Positions 14,984 to 16,721 of a stretch of DNA of 16,721 nucleotides are shown piece by piece. Source of the DNA: a bacterium (GTDB taxonomy: Bacteria > T1Sed10-126). The position numbers and the translations under genes were made by a program. Under the pieces are notes generated by a model that was given only the letters and a program-made list of their open reading frames with translations, was not told the DNA's origin and made no database searches. Numbering within the stretch: position 1 is the stretch's first letter; each line of letters begins with the position of its first letter. The stretch covers positions 1-16,721 of the forward strand of contig PWOD01000036.1 in assembly GCA_003557545.1 (NCBI GenBank), read 5' to 3'.

Positions 14984-16721
14984 CAGCCAACTGCCTCCTC
15001 ACGCCAGCGATCAGCCTCAGGAAGAGCCAGGCCCACCACCGTCGATACTCCCGATTCCTCCATGGTTACTCCATAAAGCTGGGAAGCAGCCTGCATGGTC
15101 ACTTTGTTATGGGTAATTATCACAAACTGCGTATCAGTACTATAGCGATGAATAAGACTGATCAGCTGGGAGATATTATCATGATCAAAAGGTGCGTCCA
15201 CCTCATCCAGAAAGCAGAACGGTGTCGGACTATGTTCAAACAAAGCAAACAGAAAGGCCAGCGATGCGAGGGTTTTTTCGCCACCGGAAAGCGCCGACAT
15301 GGTGGAAAGTTTTTCTCCTGGTGGCTGGACCTCAATCTCAACACCGGCATCCAGTACTGCCCCTTCTGTAAGTTCAAGACGACCTTTACCACCACCAAAA
15401 AGTTCTTCAACAAAATCAGCAAAATAATCCTGGATCTCTCCAAACGCCTCCAAAAACTGTTCCCGGGCAAGCCGGTTAAGCTTCCTTATTACAGCTTCCA
15501 GCTGCTCGCAGGTCGCCTCAAGGTCGGCTTTTTGAGCCGCCACGTCATCGACCTTTTCCCGCAGTTTGTCGGCCTCACGATCAGCCAGCATATTAACCGG
15601 TTCCAGCTTGCGCAGCCGATTTTTTAACTGCCTGATCTCACGACCCAACCGCTCCTCAGTAAGTTTTTCAGCTTCTCCAGTATCAAACCGTTCCAGTTTT
15701 TCGGGGGAGTCAATATCAAACTCTTCCGCCAGATACCGGAGCTGTTCGGATCTTCTCTCCTGAAGATTAACCTTCTCATTTTGTAGTTTGTTTAACCGAC
15801 TACGCTGCCGTTCGGTAGTCTGACCCTTAAGCCGAAGGTTTTCATTGCTCTGATCAAGCTTTTCCTGTTTTTCCGTTCTCAGGCGGGAAAGCGAACCTTT
15901 CAGCTCCTCCCAGCAGTCCAGTTCAACCTTTAATCGATCTTCCTTCAGAGAAAACTCTACCCGCTTAATCTCAGTCTGATGGCGGCGACGCTGACGCCGG
16001 GCAGTCTGGCTCTCAATATTGTCTATCTCATCCAGCAACTCATGCCAGCGACCATCAAAACCCTCAACTCGATCGCTCAGCTGATTATCCAGTGAGCTGT
16101 AATTTTGAAAATCTTTCAACTGCTGTCTCCAGTTCTGATGAAGATTTTCCAGGAGTGTCTCACAACTTTCCAGCTCAGTCTGATATTTCTTGCGCTGCTG
16201 TTGACGCTGTTTATCACGACGGGCAATAGTCGAAGCGATCTGCTCGGCTCCCAGCAGCAACTGATAATTACGTAACTTTCTATCCTGTAATTCTGCCAGC
16301 TGGTACAGCAGCCCATGGTATTCACGGCGGCTGTTGCCCAGTTGATGACGAACAGTTCGAAGATTTTCATACAGTTCAAGAGCTTCACTACGAATCCCCC
16401 GTAGAGCCCCAGAAATTAACTCCTGACGGTTATCACTATCACCGACCAGCCGGGCGATTTTATCAAGCTGCGAACGAAGGTTTTCAAGCTCAGCGGCAAG
16501 AGTGCGAGTACGTTTTTTAAGAGTTTTGATCTTCTGGGAGCGACCCAGTAGATCCTCATCATTTTTGCCAAATTTTCCTCCGGTTATAAATCCAGTTCCT
16601 GAGATTTTTACTCCATCCAGAGTAACCAGTTCAATTCCAGCTGGTATTTCTGGATCGGTCGAAAGATTAAAAGCAGTTTGCAGATTTTCAACCACAAGAG
16701 CTGACCCGATAAGTTCAGTCA
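14983..16721 (-). CDS. smc: Chromosome segregation ATPase SMC, C-terminal half (5' end outside window)
   Basis: SMC is the core ATPase of the bacterial condensin complex that compacts and segregates the chromosome. The frame is open to the right edge, so the N-terminal head, first coiled-coil arm and most of the hinge are missing. Visible in order are the end of the hinge (TLDGVKISGTGFITGG), a long coiled coil of about 380 residues rich in Lys, Glu, Gln and Arg, and the C-terminal ATPase half. That half has ELFGGGKGRLELT, the ABC signature LSGGEKTLASLAFLFAL about 100 residues before the C-terminus, Walker B FCFLDEVDAPFD and the His switch ITHNK. The D-loop reads APFDHDN instead of the common APLDDAN. 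The stop overlaps the next ATG by one base. Neither ScpA nor ScpB is visible. Confidence 0.96.
   Translation of the reverse strand, partial: TELIGSALVVENLQTAFNLSTDPEIPAGIELVTLDGVKISGTGFITGGKFGKNDEDLLGRSQKIKTLKKRTRTLAAELENLRSQLDKIARLVGDSDNRQELISGALRGIRSEALELYENLRTVRHQLGNSRREYHGLLYQLAELQDRKLRNYQLLLGAEQIASTIARRDKQRQQQRKKYQTELESCETLLENLHQNWRQQLKDFQNYSSLDNQLSDRVEGFDGRWHELLDEIDNIESQTARRQRRRHQTEIKRVEFSLKEDRLKVELDCWEELKGSLSRLRTEKQEKLDQSNENLRLKGQTTERQRSRLNKLQNEKVNLQERRSEQLRYLAEEFDIDSPEKLERFDTGEAEKLTEERLGREIRQLKNRLRKLEPVNMLADREADKLREKVDDVAAQKADLEATCEQLEAVIRKLNRLAREQFLEAFGEIQDYFADFVEELFGGGKGRLELTEGAVLDAGVEIEVQPPGEKLSTMSALSGGEKTLASLAFLFALFEHSPTPFCFLDEVDAPFDHDNISQLISLIHRYSTDTQFVIITHNKVTMQAASQLYGVTMEESGVSTVVGLALPEADRWREEAVG

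Noticed and set aside
15109-15627. Plus-strand ORF of 172 codons opposite smc
   Set aside because: It lies entirely antisense to the strongly conserved SMC head and coiled coil, and its product has no recognisable domain.

Overview
This looks like an ordinary chromosomal segment of a diderm (Gram-negative type) bacterium. Every supported gene lies on the minus strand, so transcription runs from the right end of the window to the left. The diderm reading rests on the set of type II secretion minor pseudopilins. The phylum cannot be fixed from the sequence: there is no rRNA or other clear marker, and a spirochaete or another less-studied diderm lineage is only a guess. Several genes start with GTG or TTG behind strong Shine-Dalgarno sequences. 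I found no tRNA, rRNA, CRISPR array, insertion sequence or phage gene.

Region 1 (16721 to 10278, read leftward) is a tightly packed five-gene unit. It holds the C-terminal half of the chromosome-condensing ATPase SMC, a small single-pass membrane protein, a Ppx/GppA-type phosphatase, a large membrane protein with GAF-like domains and a degenerate GGDEF domain, and an exported Pro/Glu-rich protein. Neighbouring genes overlap by 1 to 20 bases or are 2 bases apart, so they are probably co-transcribed and partly coupled in translation. A 254-base gap follows and holds a candidate promoter.

Region 2 (9987 to 6374) encodes a cytoplasmic TPR protein, UDP-glucose 6-dehydrogenase, a UDP-glucuronate decarboxylase-type SDR enzyme and adenylylsulfate kinase. 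The two nucleotide-sugar enzymes would act in series (UDP-glucose to UDP-glucuronate to UDP-xylose), and the kinase makes PAPS. Together they suggest precursor supply for a xylose-containing, possibly sulfated surface glycan.

Region 3 (6313 to 2095) is a minor-pseudopilin operon in the canonical order gspH-gspI-gspJ-gspK behind a strong sigma70-type promoter (TTGACC, 17 bases, TATATT). GspK is the standout: at 744 residues it is more than twice the usual length, because a carbohydrate-binding-module-like segment and a lamin-tail-like segment sit between its pilin-like N-terminus and its helix-hairpin-helix core.

Region 4 (1925 to 1) is a long exported protein whose frame stays open to the left edge. 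It has a signal peptide and three copies of a roughly 190-residue beta-rich unit, and I do not recognise its family. Its position directly after the unusual GspK makes a surface or secretion-linked role attractive but unproven.
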